Shown here: positions 32,465 through 43,000 of the stretch, piece after piece
Numbering within the stretch: the first letter of the stretch is position 1
Layout of the letters: each line of letters starts with the position of its first letter
Assembly (NCBI GenBank): GCA_026214975.1
Contig: CM047805.1
Coordinates: 107,999,845-108,063,844, forward strand
From: Gentiana macrophylla
Lineage: Eukaryota > Streptophyta > Magnoliopsida > Gentianales > Gentianaceae
Direction of reading: 5' to 3'
DNA length: 64,000 bases
Made by a program: the position numbers and the translations under genes
The notes under the pieces: generated by a model
What the model saw: only the letters and a program-made list of their open reading frames with translations
What the model was told of the DNA's origin: nothing
The model's database searches: none

Positions 32465-33686
32465 CGTGAGTCGAGTATTATGCACTTAACGTTTATTTTC
32501 CATTATTCGATATTATTTCGTGCGTTATTTGATTATTTTCAAAACAAAAGATATTGGGCTGAGCTTTGCAGACAATTCTGGAGTGGACTGAATGAAAGGA
32601 TTGGGCCTAGGGTATTCTAGAACCTTCCAAGCTAAGTTGGCAGAAAGAAAAAGACAAAAATACCCCCGGTTTACCGGGAGCTGCTGCCGACTTACCGAGA
32701 GTCCAGAATCTTCTGAAACGCGTTTTCTTGGACAAGGGATAATTCAAGGTGTTTCTAAGTTGGTTTATTTAGCTATAAATAATAGGCATCACCTCAGAAT
32801 TCAAAGTGTATACAATTTTCAAGACAAGTATTATGCAATAAAAGTTCTTTGTTCTTTATTTTATTTATTTTATGAGTTCTGGTCGGAGGGACGACGGAGT
32901 CACCGCATAGGAAGATATCCGAAGGAGATCTACACTCATCTTCGAGGGTATGATTTTTTGTCTTTTCCAAGATATATATCTATCGTTGTTTTATTCGACT
33001 AGTATGTGCTAATTGTTTATATAGTTTAATTATGTAGTAGTTAGTTTATTTTACCCCATGTATGTATAGATCCGATTCGTTGGTGAAGAAATCATGAAGT
33101 AGTTATTGCGTTTTTCTGATCTGCGATGGTCTATATCGCTAGATCTGAATACGTAGTAAATTACTAGTTCATGATAATCGGCGCCAGCTACGTTGATCGA
33201 CAGATTTAATTTACATGTTAGTAGCCAGATCGACTATTTGCATGTCATCGTAAATTAGCATGAAGGACTTGCAAGGTGAAGTGTTAATTAGGACATTGTC
33301 TTGATGGATCGTTAGGAACGTGCTAGTCATTGTCGATAGCAGCCTAGGGAGGTTTTCGGTCTCGTGCAGGCATCTCTAGATCTTAATGCATATGAGCTAA
33401 TACAATCAACGAAGGAGGTTAGTTGTGTATAGATTTTCCGCTATCCTTAAAATGGACGTAGAAACTCCTGACTGCTCCGTGTTAACATGCATAATATTGG
33501 TAGTTTATTATTTCCAATTTTACTTGTGTCTATATTATAGTTGGTTGTAGACCTTATTTGTGACAATCTCAATCTTAATAATTTGAAGGCTTATGAGTCT
33601 CTGTGGGATCGACCTTGACTCTCCAATACTCTACTACGATAGACCTAGTCCTATTGCTAATAAGTGCTGTGCACGTGATCACTTAT

Positions 33687-34140
33687 ATCACCTAAGTAGA
33701 CCAGACTTAGATAGAATATGCATCCCTCTTTCACCCATATGACCCAATCTCATATGCCACAGCTTATTCAGCTGTGACTGGTGAACTTCTGATGATGCCA
33801 CATCAGCAGAACATGATACAATAGACGCTTGTAAGATATATACAGTGTCCCCTGTCTGATACGTACCCTTCAGAATCACAACTGAACCCTTATAGACATT
33901 TACCACTCCACTTTCACCCCTGAACTTGAACCCTTTCCTGTCTAGTACACTAAGTGATATCAAATTCTTGGTCATCTGTGATACATGTCTAACCTCTTTT
34001 AGTGCGTAAAATTTACAATCATGTGTCCTCAACTGAACAGATCCAATCCCAACTATTATGCAGATCTTGTTGTTAGACATATCAATATGGCCCCCATCCA
34101 TCTGCTGATAAGTTGAAACCCACTCCCTATTTGGACACAC
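33687..34140 (-). pseudogene. copia B2 protease and pre-integrase domain
   Basis: A minus-strand frame of 150 codons: MCPNREWVSTYQQMDGGHI, VRHVSQMTKNLISLSVLDRK, then the GAG-pre-integrase motif LWHMRLGHMGERGMHILSK. The catalytic DSG box just upstream (about 34160) is degraded (the sequence around LAVSEPTGHIDV). The frame is cut at its C-terminus by the Athila insertion; the integrase continues at 20095. Confidence 0.8.
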
Positions 34141-34240
34141 ATGATAAGATGCCCAATGTCCAGAATCTACACATCTATGTGCCCTGTTGGCTCTGAAACT
34201 GCTAAGGCCAGATCTTCTTCAGAGTTGGTGTCTTGTTATG

Positions 34241-34960
34241 TCAAAGCAACAGTACCCTGCTGATTCTTCCTCTCTGGAAATTCATTTTTCCAATGTCCCT
34301 ACTCCTTGCAGTAGTTACAGACATCCTTAGCTTTAGGACCCTTGGATTTCTTCTCTCCAGAATTTCCTGATCCTCTTCTGACTCCATTGGCCACCAATCC
34401 AAAGCAGATCGATCGTATGCTGCTGCGCGAACTAGATGCCCTATAGTGTATCTCTCGAGCATGGTGTGATGATCTCACATCTTCCAATGACACTGATTCC
34501 TTACCAAAAGATCTGCACAAAGTTTTCATATGATGCAGAAGGACACAAGTAGGATCAATGCTGCATCCTCATCTTCAATCTTCACATAAATGTTCCTTAG
34601 GTCTGGGAATATTATGTTCAGATGACTTAGATGATCCCTCAGCTGAGTGCCATTGTGCATCCTTAGGCTGAACAGATGTTGTTTCAAAAACAACTTGTTT
34701 GTTAGAGACTATAAAATGTACAGACTCTCAAGCTTGGACCACAGCTTCTCTGTTGTGTCCTCTTCAGCAACCTATGTGATAATGTCATCTGACAAACACA
34801 ACATAATTGTTGAATGTGCATTCTCCTCCAGATTAGCTCTCTCGGCAGCACTTCCTTCTAATGATTTAGACAAGTGACTCCATAATCGCTGTTGTACAAC
34901 AAAGCACGTATCTTGATATGCCACAGACTAAAACAGTTTCTTCCCCAAATCCTAGCATCA
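34241..34960 (-). pseudogene. copia B2 gag
   Basis: Same UBN2-type gag as B1, in pieces: SKSLEGSAAERANLEENAHS, LSDDIIT, TEKLWSKLES, LFLKQHLFSLRMHNGTQL, IYVKIEDEDAALILLVSF, and SVSLEDVRSSHHAREIHYRA with the zinc-knuckle start VCNYCKE. At least one deletion near 34500 and several stops. Confidence 0.8.
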
Positions 34961-35021
34961 ATTACGACCTTGGTGCCAATCTACCTTTCTTAAAACAGAT
35001 AAACAGATTTCTTAATGAACT

Positions 35022-35041
35022 TGGACTCTCTGATACCAGTT
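35022..35041 (-). promoter_or_regulatory. Primer-binding site of copia B2
   Basis: The minus strand reads ACTGGTATCAGAGAGTCC right after the LTR end (GTCATAACA). Same initiator-Met type as in B1. Confidence 0.8.
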
Positions 35042-35518
35042 TGTTATGACGGATCGATCAAGAAGTGATGGTGATTGTGAGTAAAGATAAACAATTAACA
35101 AGTTAAAAAAACAGAGAAACAAGAAGAACACATATTTAACGTGGTTTCTGGCAATGTGCCGTCTCCATGGACAAACGAGGATTCTTTTATTATCCCGAGA
35201 AAGTTACAAGTTACAATTAATGCATATGGTATTTATTGCCTTGGGAATCCAACCTTAACCGACTTAACAGCCAAACCAGATAATGACTGTAATACCCCAG
35301 AAGTAACTTTATCCAAAACAGAAAACCATGCAAACGTGTTCCCCAAGTATCACTGTGAACCAACTCAGCAAACCAATCTCAATAGTTGATCAGTCTGTTG
35401 ACCCCATTCAACAAACACCAAAATCATTCTGCTGACCACCATAGTTTCCACACGGATTCAGTAGAGTATCCCACTCAGCTAACCAAACTCAGTAGCATAA
35501 TTTAAGTCACTATTACCA
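35042..35518 (-). repeat. 5' LTR of copia B2
   Basis: Plus-strand start TGTTATGACGGATCGATC, right end CACTATTACCA near 35518. Same family as 14676-15168. It abuts an ATT microsatellite, so its target duplication cannot be read reliably. Confidence 0.75.
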
Positions 35519-35522
35519 ATAC

Positions 35523-35567
<45 letters not shown>
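35523..35567. repeat. (ATT)n microsatellite
   Basis: About 15 uninterrupted ATT units directly beside the copia B2 5' LTR. Confidence 0.95.
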
Positions 35568-35569
<2 letters not shown>

Positions 35570-37070
35570 TTTTTTGGGAGTCGGTGGGGGTGGGTGGGGA
35601 CATGGTGGTGTCATTTTATACTAGAAGATTAACATTTTGGTCTATACTAGTGGGGGGACTCCGTGCGCTGCACGGTTGTTGCCCTCGAATATACTTTTTC
35701 CGTAGTTGTTACATAGTAGGCGGTGCTTATGAATCCATAAGAATGTGCAGAATTTCAAAAAATTGAAAATACATATCATCTCTAAAATCTGTTACATTCC
35801 CTTGACCCACAAATGACAGAAATATCATCTTGTAAAATTATTGACAGTACCTCTTTATGAATTCTTGTCACAATTAGACAAAATCGCAGCTACTACATTG
35901 TCAAGCAAAAGAAGAGCATGTGCTATAATGTTGAATACACCTTCATTAACCAGATCCCTACAAGCATAGTCGAATCATTAAAACATAAGTAGCCATGTAA
36001 TGCCTAAATTTCCATGTAAAAAAAGGGGTAATGCCTAAATCATTCAATGATTACCATAACAAGCTCCTTGTACTGCAGTCTCAAACAAAGAGTATTTGCA
36101 AATCAAATGATGCAACTGAAACAACAATCTAGAGTATGTTTTGCGAATTTCAATATTGTATATCGTGATGTAGGCCATACAATTTTTCAAGCCTAAATCC
36201 ATTCCAAAGATGCATGACACAGATTCTGATGCAATTGTATTGGGTGAAGATATATTAAATAATTACTCGAAAGCAGCAAGGTTCAAATACAACACCATTT
36301 CAAAAGAACAATGTCTTAAAATGTCGAAGCTCCTTTGAAGCACATAAAAAATGGCAATGATGGTGGGATCAATAAGAACGAACCTCAGTTGTAGAGGATA
36401 GCTATGCTATATGCTTTCAACTATTGCAGAACTTATTACCTTAACGAAAACGATCACCATGTTGTTCCTTAAATCCTTAAATGAGAAGGAAAAAATGAAG
36501 ATTATTTGAATGGCCCTTCACTATTCGCAGAAACACCCAACCCAGAAGAAGACCAGAAGCCGCTTCTGAAGTTCCAAAAAGCGCAGGGTATCTAAGAAAT
36601 ATAGTTAATCACATGAGAAGCTCAAACAGCTAGAAACTTGGGGGTTGAATCTGATGCATAGTCTGACCTTTTTATAATTGAAAATCCATTCACTTTTGTC
36701 TAAGAATTAGAAAAAAATTATAATACACCAAGTGTAACATGTATATCTTATTAACTCAAAGAGTTTGTTTAAAGGAGAAAGTAGCCATTTTAAGCATATC
36801 CTTTTGTGCCGGGCAAAGAAGAGGCCAGAGCTTCTGCAAAATCCATCTTTCCACTTCTTGGCCTGCATATATCAAAGCAAAAAAATGAGTAAAAACTAAA
36901 GAAGACAAATTATCGGATAAATAAAGAAAAGAAATTTATATTTTATTGATTCTGCAAAACCAAGAGGAAGAGGGGAAAATTAAAACTGAGAATAATACCA
37001 ATTCTCAGAGACTATGCTAAAAGAATGAAGGGATGAAGGAATTTCTATGTGAATGAAGATGAATTCACAG

Positions 37071-37246
37071 GGAAATTTTTAGGTAGTGTGTATCATGTAA
37101 GATATACTTCGCGTAAGCAATCGTCAGCCTACAGGATCGTAACTACACACCACACAAACAATTCTGCGATCCGATCCCGCTACTGACGATTTGCACATGT
37201 AAGATGTATCACTGCACGAGTGCACATACTACCTAAAAATTTCCCA
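37071..37246. mobile_element. Mutator-like MITE with 9-bp target duplication
   Basis: Inverted ends GGAAATTTTTAGGTAGTGTG and, in reverse complement, GGGAAATTTTTAGGTAGTAT. The 9-bp direct repeats AATTCACAG are at 37062-37070 and 37247-37255; nine bases is the Mutator-superfamily length. 176 bp, non-coding. Confidence 0.8.
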
Positions 37247-37939
37247 AATTCACAGGCTCTTCGGTCAGAGCTCCTTATTTCATCCCCAGGTGCAGCAACA
37301 ATTAACATAATTGAAAGATTAGCAGTTAAAATGACAAACAAATAGTATCATTCAAACTAAAATTATTAGCAATCAAAGAAGGCAGCGACCGAAAAATATA
37401 AGCAAAATCAATTTCTGGGTAAATGAAGAATCTGAAGTTACCATTTTGCATAGGTCAGGAAGTAGCCGTCAACCCCACCGTTCTCAAATATGTATCGAAA
37501 ATTGTTCAGTCACCATCATCACGCTCAGCAATCCTGCATACGCCACGGAGGAGTGCGTTTGGGGAGAAGAGATGACGGAAAAGCCACACGGGAACACATA
37601 TCCGCCAAACCGGCAGGTGGAAAGCCTAAATAATTAAGATCGGCCACGTACCAAGGCTACATGGTGATCTGTTTTCCTAGGGACAGACAGGCTGGTGTGG
37701 AAGATGGTTTTTAAAATGATTCACCACGTTGTTTTGACAAAATATAAGAACAGATGAGGGACCAAACAACAATCTCCACTAAACGGGAATGACGTAGAAG
37801 GAAAATAATAAGGGGAAAAGGAGGGAGGGGGAAGTAAACAAAACGGGAAAAGAAAAGGGTAAAAGGAAAGGAGAGAGGAAACGACAAAAAGACGACGAAA
37901 GATGCACAAATAACTCTAAAAAAACTACCTATACCTACT

Positions 37940-37950
37940 ATACTAATAAA
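37940..37950 (+). promoter_or_regulatory. TATA-like element upstream of the cysteine-rich peptide gene
   Basis: ATACTAATAAATAGG (37938-37952) is the best TATA-like sequence, about 100 bp before the ATG at 38052, which would leave a 5' leader of roughly 75 bases. It overlaps the possible Helitron end. Confidence 0.35.
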
Positions 37951-38051
37951 TAGGACTCTAGCTAACTAGTACTTATCTCCACAGTCTCACCCAAGCAAAT
38001 AGCAACGTACGTACGTAGATAACATCATCAAGAATTAATAGGGAGAATATC

Positions 38052-38151
38052 ATGGGAAAGCTCGTGATTAATGTACTTGTTATTTTGCTCAACGTTTCTT
38101 CTTCTGGTAATTATTAGTATACATGCATAATCATTTGTTTCCCTACCGCCT

Positions 38152-38204
<53 letters not shown>

Positions 38205-41010
38205 AATCTTTATTCGCACTACATTAAATTTACATCTATACTGGCATTTCAATAAAAAAAAAAGTAACATCTACCTCTTACACCACACTTATTCTCAAAT
38301 CTACCATTACACCACACATTCATTTCAAAATAAAAATTAAAACACACTTTTGCCAAACTTATTTTACTATCACAAGATATTTATATTATTATATTTCCCC
38401 AACCTTTTAAAAATTACAAAAAGAAAGCCACCACCATAAAAGAAAATAATAATAATAATAAAAGCTGCTCATCCCGTCCCCAACATTTCCCCTCTTTTCA
38501 ACTTCTTCATCTTCACTTCTTCTTCTTCAATTTTTTTTCTTCAAAATTTATTAATTTGGAAAATGGAATGAAGGGTAAAGGACGGTGGATTTCAGCTCCG
38601 TTTACACATCTGAAATGGAAGGAAATCTACCACTGCAATGACTAGGTGATAAATGGAAGGAAATCTACCACCACCGCCGCCGGAAGGTATGGGTGAGGAG
38701 TTTGATTTGAACCTGGATTCTTGGGTTTGGAACGTTTGTGTTGGAAATAAAATTTATGTTTTGATGATAATTCATCATACTTATTCAAAGTATTATCTTA
38801 ACCTCATTGATGAAGTGCTGAAGCTAGCTGTTATAGTGAAAAGCTAAAAGATGTCTAGAACTGAATGTTTAGGTTTTACTATAGTCTGATAATTGTATAG
38901 GTTACATCAGACAAGCACTGTAATAGTTAGCGTGTCGTAAAACTGAAAACTGGAAATCGTCAAGATAAATAAACTGACTCAGGATACACCAATATGAAAA
39001 CTGAAGAAGATTGAAGAACTGAGGGTTACAGACTCAGTTATAGAAGATTGAAGAACTGAGGGTTCAAACTTAGTTATGAAGACTATGTCGAGACTGTAAA
39101 GTTAGACTTCAGGCAAGATTGTGGTGACCTGAACTGACTTTATGGAACTTGTATAAAGACCTAAGAATCATAAGGACAATGAATTCTTAGATGATATTCG
39201 CTTATGGTGTACTCTGATTAAGTCAATTATAATCAGATGAAAAACTGGAGTACTGATATTTGAAGAAGAGTAAAATCTCAGTTAACGCTCCAAGTCAGTC
39301 AAGAAACTGATAAGTGATAAACTCAGTATAAAATTGATAAGGAAACTCAGTTTTATATGTCAGTCATCCAACAAGCTGATAGTACAGTCGAACGTTATAA
39401 AGGAAGCGATTCTATTGGATGAAATGCTGACACAGCATAACGGTCAGAAATTATATCCGTTACAAGTTACACGTTGATACAATTCGAATTCAAGCCAAAT
39501 GAACGTTGGACCTCACACTATAAATAGAGGACTTTGCACCAAGGATAAAAAAAGAAACAAGGAATACACGAATTAAGAACAATCAGAATTATCAAGTGCA
39601 TTAGTCATTCGAATTCCTATCATCTCTGCGCTATAACAAGATCATATCAAGAATTTCTTCAAGTGTTCAAGTTACAAAGAATTTATCAAGAATCAGACAC
39701 TTTGAAGAACCACAAACAAGAATCAATTCATTGATTCTCAACCCAACTTTGATTCTACATCAAAGGCTTAGACTGTGAAGCAAACCGGGAAGGTTTTGTC
39801 AAGGACAGTTGTTACAAGCAGTCGAGCAGACTGTGTTTGTGGTGGTAGCTAGTGAAGAGGCAATTCAACCCTCCAAGGACCAGTGTTTCAAGAAATTGAA
39901 GAGCAGCAATTCTACATGTTCTACAACTGTTTAGATAATGAAGCTAGGGATTAGCCAAGAACTATTGTTTAGGACTTTTTGTAACAGTTCACCTCAAGAA
40001 GATCTAGTGGAATTTTCCTCCGCACCACAGGGGAAGAGAGGACGTACAGGATTACACCGCCTGGAACCTCTATAATATTCACCTCATTTACTTTGCGCAT
40101 TTATTTATTCACTCAGCATTTACTTACAACAATTTGATAGTTGATTGTTATACACTTCACAGTTCACAAACTGACATTCATCAGAATTCAGTGCACCACA
40201 CTCAGCTTTCACAAAAGTATAACAAGATCTAGAAAAAGGCTAGAATTATATCTGCTGCCGGTTAACTCAGTTTTTGCTTAAGTCAGTTTGACTTAATCTC
40301 AGCTCAGTCAGCTTAACTCCACACAAGTTTTAACTGAACCGTAATTTGTTTTTAATCTAGTTTGGGAAAGTTTTTTGTGATAAGTTTATTAACCACCCCC
40401 CCCCCCCCCCTCTAAACTTGTGTTAGCCTTTCCAAGGGACCAACAGTTTGGTTTTGTTTTATTTAAGGTTGGTAAATGGTATGAGATTTTCTTCGAAGAT
40501 ATATGGAAGATTTTTGGGTTTGGAATTCTTGTAGAAGAAGATGGGTGGGGTGCGGGGAAGAAAGCAGAGAGTGGCGGAAAAAACTGGCTGGGAGGAGCTT
40601 TGTGTAACCGGAAAAAAAATCACTAGAAATGAGAATGTAATGTTAATTTTGTCATATCACAAATTTTGTCACGAATTTGCCCTCGCACCAATTTCTACGC
40701 CCTTGCTATACATCCGCCATTCGGAGATGGTGGAAATGGGTGGTGCTGGTGGTGGAATGGAGATGGATGAAGAAGAAGTGGAGTTGAATTGATCGACTAA
40801 GGTATGTATAATTAAGGGACTAATTTGTAATAAAAAAATTGGAGTGGAAATAATATAAAAGCGTGGTGTAAAGGTAGAAATGTGGTGTAAATAAGTAATG
40901 AAAAATGTTTAAAATCAAGCGTGGTGTAAAAGTAGATTTTGTTTTTTTGGTGTGGTAAAAATGGTAGAGATGAAAATAGAGATCAATTTGTGGTGCAAGA
41001 AATAAAGACT

Positions 41011-41062
<52 letters not shown>

Positions 41063-41427
41063 ATATATATATAGTCATAAATCTTATATATTTTAATATT
41101 TAGTTATTATTACTTATGCTTTTACTTATGTTATATGCTATTAATAAATAAGTTTGTTTTATGTTATAATTAAATGTTGTAATGAAAGCATTAAATGTTT
41201 TTTGTTTTTATATTTCAGTGGGAGGAGATAAAAATGCGAAAATTCCACGAAAAATGCTTGCAGGTCATAAAGTCCTTCCTCTAACATTCCGGAAAGTGTC
41301 AGAGTTTGAGTGTGGTGGTACATGTCCTGGCGGTGAATGTGTTTTTTTGCCTCATTGTACTGTTCCCTGCAATGGACATTGCGGATGTGGTCTTTTTTCG
41401 CCGGAATGCACGTATTACCTTTTTTGA
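38052..41427 (+). CDS. Small secreted cysteine-rich peptide gene (knottin/cyclotide-like Cys spacing), two exons
   Basis: Exon 1 is 38052-38106 and exon 2 is 41219-41427 (stop TGA). Donor TCTG/GTAATT and acceptor TATTTCAG/TG keep the frame, giving 87 residues. Exon 1 encodes a signal peptide (MGKLVINVLVILLNVSSS): basic start, hydrophobic core, small residues. Residues 20-49 form a basic propeptide-like stretch without Cys. The C-terminal 38 residues carry eight cysteines at 50, 54, 59, 65, 69, 73, 75 and 82, spaced C-x3-C-x4-C-x5-C-x3-C-x3-C-x-C-x6-C. The opening C-x3-C-x4-C and late C-x-C recall cyclotides and albumin-1 knottins, but the loop-1 Glu of cyclotides is Gly here and there is an extra Cys pair. 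A secreted defence or signalling peptide is an inference. The 3112-bp intron is mostly transposon. ATG 38052 was chosen because it alone supplies the signal peptide. Confidence 0.6.
38155..38202. repeat. (AT)n microsatellite, left of the intron transposon
   Basis: 48 bases of alternating AT within the intron of the cysteine-rich peptide gene. Confidence 0.95.
38203..41012. mobile_element. Inverted-repeat DNA transposon in the intron, between two AT runs
   Basis: Left end GGAATCTTTATTCGCACTAC; right end in reverse complement GGAGTCTTTATTTCTTGCAC. Imperfect subterminal inverted regions of about 200 bp contain repeated TTACACCAC words (left 38278-38330; right 40860-40935). Without the solo LTR inside, it is about 1.1 kb. 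The flanking AT runs hide any target duplication, so the superfamily (Mutator-like or other) is undecided. Its centre has a proline-rich frame (MEGNLPPPPPEGMGEEFDLN, 38653 on), possibly captured gene sequence, broken by the solo LTR. Confidence 0.6.
38739..40445 (+). mobile_element. SIRE-type solo LTR, target duplication GTTTG
   Basis: TGTTGGAAATAAAATTTATG ... GGGACCAACA, 1707 bp, with perfect inverted ends TGTTGG/CCAACA and 5-bp duplications GTTTG at 38734-38738 and 40446-40450. TATAAATAG at 39519-39527. A C-run at 40396-40410 lies near the end, as in copia A. No coding region. It is the same family as the LTR at 7514-8170 and shows what that one has lost. Confidence 0.92.
41013..41059. repeat. 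(AT)n microsatellite, right of the intron transposon
   Basis: Alternating AT run closing the intron insertion; it resembles the run at 38155 and suggests the transposon entered the middle of one AT tract. Confidence 0.95.
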
Positions 41428-42600
41428 CGTTAATTTACTCTTTTCTAAGGCTATTATACTAGAAGGAGATGCTGCAGAATGAAGCCCATATTGCATGCAT
41501 TTTTTAATTTGCACCTACAATATTTCTCTTTTCCAAATAATTGGTGCAAAATGTGTTATGTTGTTCTATTTAACATTCTTGAGGAGATTTTAACTAAGTT
41601 GCATGGTTTGCTTGTGTCCTCTTATTTTCTACTACTACTTTTTTCTTTTTTTTACTACCAAAAGAATACAGTAAGGAATTAATTGCTCATCAAATCGTTG
41701 GGATATTTTTTATTCAACCGAAATTTGATTTATATTTTTGATTTTCTTAATTATTAAATTGTTGCAAGATGCTACTACACTGCAGAGGTACAAAAAAGGC
41801 GAAAAGAAAGAAAGGAGAAACAATAAATAAAACAAAAAAATAAAAAATAAAAAAAAGGAGAAGAAGGCACTAACACCAACCAACGATGGATTTAGAAATT
41901 TATTTCAATGGGTAATACGAGCATATTTAAAGATACACGATGTTGAAATTATATTTTTTAACAACAAAAATTATATCATTTTAATACCAAAAAAAATCTC
42001 AATGTAGTCATGTGACCTCACATTGGATACATTGAATCCGCTTATGACACATTACGTTTAAATAAACAAAGACCGGAAAAAAAACGCTAATGAGACTTAC
42101 CTTAATAATTAAGCTATTATTCTGTTACCAACATGTCTCGGGTCTGAATTTAACCGTATGCATGTGTAAGTCATAATGACTTTTTGGGTCGCATTGAAAT
42201 TAGAGTTAGCCGAATTTGGGTCACATTAAACTTAGGGTTAGCCGGTTTGAGGGTTTGGGGACAACATAAAGCGGAAAATGTCAAGAAAAATAAAATTTTC
42301 ATAAATTATTTTTATTGCATTGGAAAATTCACAATTCAAAATAAAGAAATACCTTATAACAGCGAAACATTGGGAAGCGAATATAAATTCACTATTCACT
42401 TCAACAAGCAATTCACTATGCATTCCACTATACAAATCCACTATTTCGCGACCACACATCTTTACTAAGCATTTCACTTCAAAACCCACTATTTCACTAT
42501 TACGATGAAAGAATTACGATTTTTAGAAGTTTAGATCAAAAGATATATTTGTGTATATAATTAAATAGGAGAGATAATAAATATATATGTATGTATATAT
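41428..42600. other. Intergenic sequence after the cysteine-rich peptide gene
   Basis: AT-rich; the first 200-250 bases could be the 3' UTR (to about 41690). Short open frames on both strands look like chance. A GGTTAGCCG/AGAGTTAGCCG repetition lies near 42200-42250. No supported gene or element. Confidence 0.5.
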
Positions 42601-42619
42601 ATACACGGGTTTCCACTTG

Positions 42620-43000
42620 GAAGCGAATGGCGCGTGCAGGGGTCAAGGCAATAGTTCGGGGGTTGGCCTCTCGATGGAAAACAAGCGAAAACCTACGGTT
42701 AGTGCGGACGGCGAAATCAAGACCATGAAGAGTTGTGTTCAACCCACCCGGCGCCATTAATATCTTATGTTGGAACTGTTGGGTTTGGGCCAGCCCCGCG
42801 CAGTCAAAGCACTTAAGGCTCTTGTACTTTCATTTTCTCCATCCTTAGTTTTTTTGTCTGAAACGAAACTTTCTCATAATAATTTTGAACCCAGATACTT
42901 CGTGGTGAGTAGCACCATGCGTAGTGCCATTGAATATTGATGTAAAAAAGATAAGCTAATCTAGAAACAAGTAGGATCCCATGATTTGTTGATGAGCATG
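42620..43000 (+). pseudogene. LINE (L1-type) remnant: end of first frame and start of endonuclease
   Basis: Plus-strand peptides, with frameshifts: GLSMENKRKPTVSADGEIKT, then LGQPRAVKALKALVLSFSPS and LVFLSETKLSHNNFEPRYF. NILCWNC appears in a neighbouring frame just before. This is the N-terminal part of the APE-type endonuclease of plant L1 elements (usual pattern: WNCRGLG, then RAV, then FLSETK). The element is cut off by about 43000 and the RT is absent. Confidence 0.75.

Larger units (their letters stand above)
20101..33681 (+). mobile_element. Athila-type Ty3/gypsy retrotransposon, complete but degenerate
   Basis: Both LTRs, primer site, gag, protease, RT/RNase H, integrase, purine tract and target duplication (CTTAT) are present, in gypsy order. 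The family call rests on the Asp-tRNA-type primer site, the DLGASVNLM protease and an RT close to the Athila pattern. It is nested in copia B2. It carries its own nested insertions: an LTR at 27105-28798, and a solo LTR at 30251-32464 containing a MITE at 30298-30572. All protein frames carry stops. Confidence 0.9.
30128..33681 (+). repeat. 3' LTR of the Athila element, interrupted
   Basis: TGATGATGCTC at 30128 and GCACGTGATCA at 33671-33681. It resumes at about 32465 after a solo LTR insertion. Without the insertion it is about 1335 bp, roughly 115 bp shorter than the 5' LTR because a segment equivalent to about 21190-21320 is missing. TATAAATA box at 32774-32781. Right target duplication CTTAT at 33682-33686. 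Confidence 0.85.
15169..35518 (-). mobile_element. Ty1/copia element B2, carrying three nested insertions
   Basis: Minus-strand order: 5' LTR 35518-35042, primer site, gag, protease and pre-integrase (to 33687), Athila gypsy insertion (33681-20101), integrase (20095-19570), linker and RT N-terminus (19471-18541), hAT insertion (18532-17236), RT core with YVDD (17227-16983), gypsy solo LTR (16977-16134), RT C-terminus and RNase H (16128-15169), shared 3' LTR. All three insertions have matching target duplications (CTTAT, GGCCTACT, GATCT). Removing them gives a colinear copia element of about 5 kb. Confidence 0.85.
35646..37953 (-). mobile_element. Possible non-autonomous Helitron
   Basis: On the minus strand the putative 3' end is CCGTGCAGCGCACGG (a GC-rich hairpin), ten bases, then CTAG followed by T, as in plant Helitrons. 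The putative 5' end is TCCTATTTATTAGTATAG at 37953, but the base before TC is G rather than the expected A. No Rep/helicase frame was seen. Inside, the minus strand has exon-like pieces with GT-AG borders (for example an acceptor at 36863 and a donor at about 37440) that I cannot identify. Much of the 2.3 kb shows no other structure. Confidence 0.4.

Noticed and set aside
32592..33002. 136-codon frame as a host gene
   Set aside because: It lies within the Athila 3' LTR and duplicates a frame in the 5' LTR; treated as LTR sequence.
35523..35567. CRISPR-like or tandem functional array
   Set aside because: Plain trinucleotide microsatellite; no spacers.
38203..41012. Proline-rich start MEGNLPPPPPEGMGEE and the Trp-rich frame at 40420-40626 as a gene
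   Set aside because: They lie inside an inverted-repeat transposon, are separated by the solo LTR, and do not continue as one frame with any recognisable domain.
42184..42530. Overlapping open frames on both strands as genes
   Set aside because: AT-rich chance frames without domain, signal or splice support.
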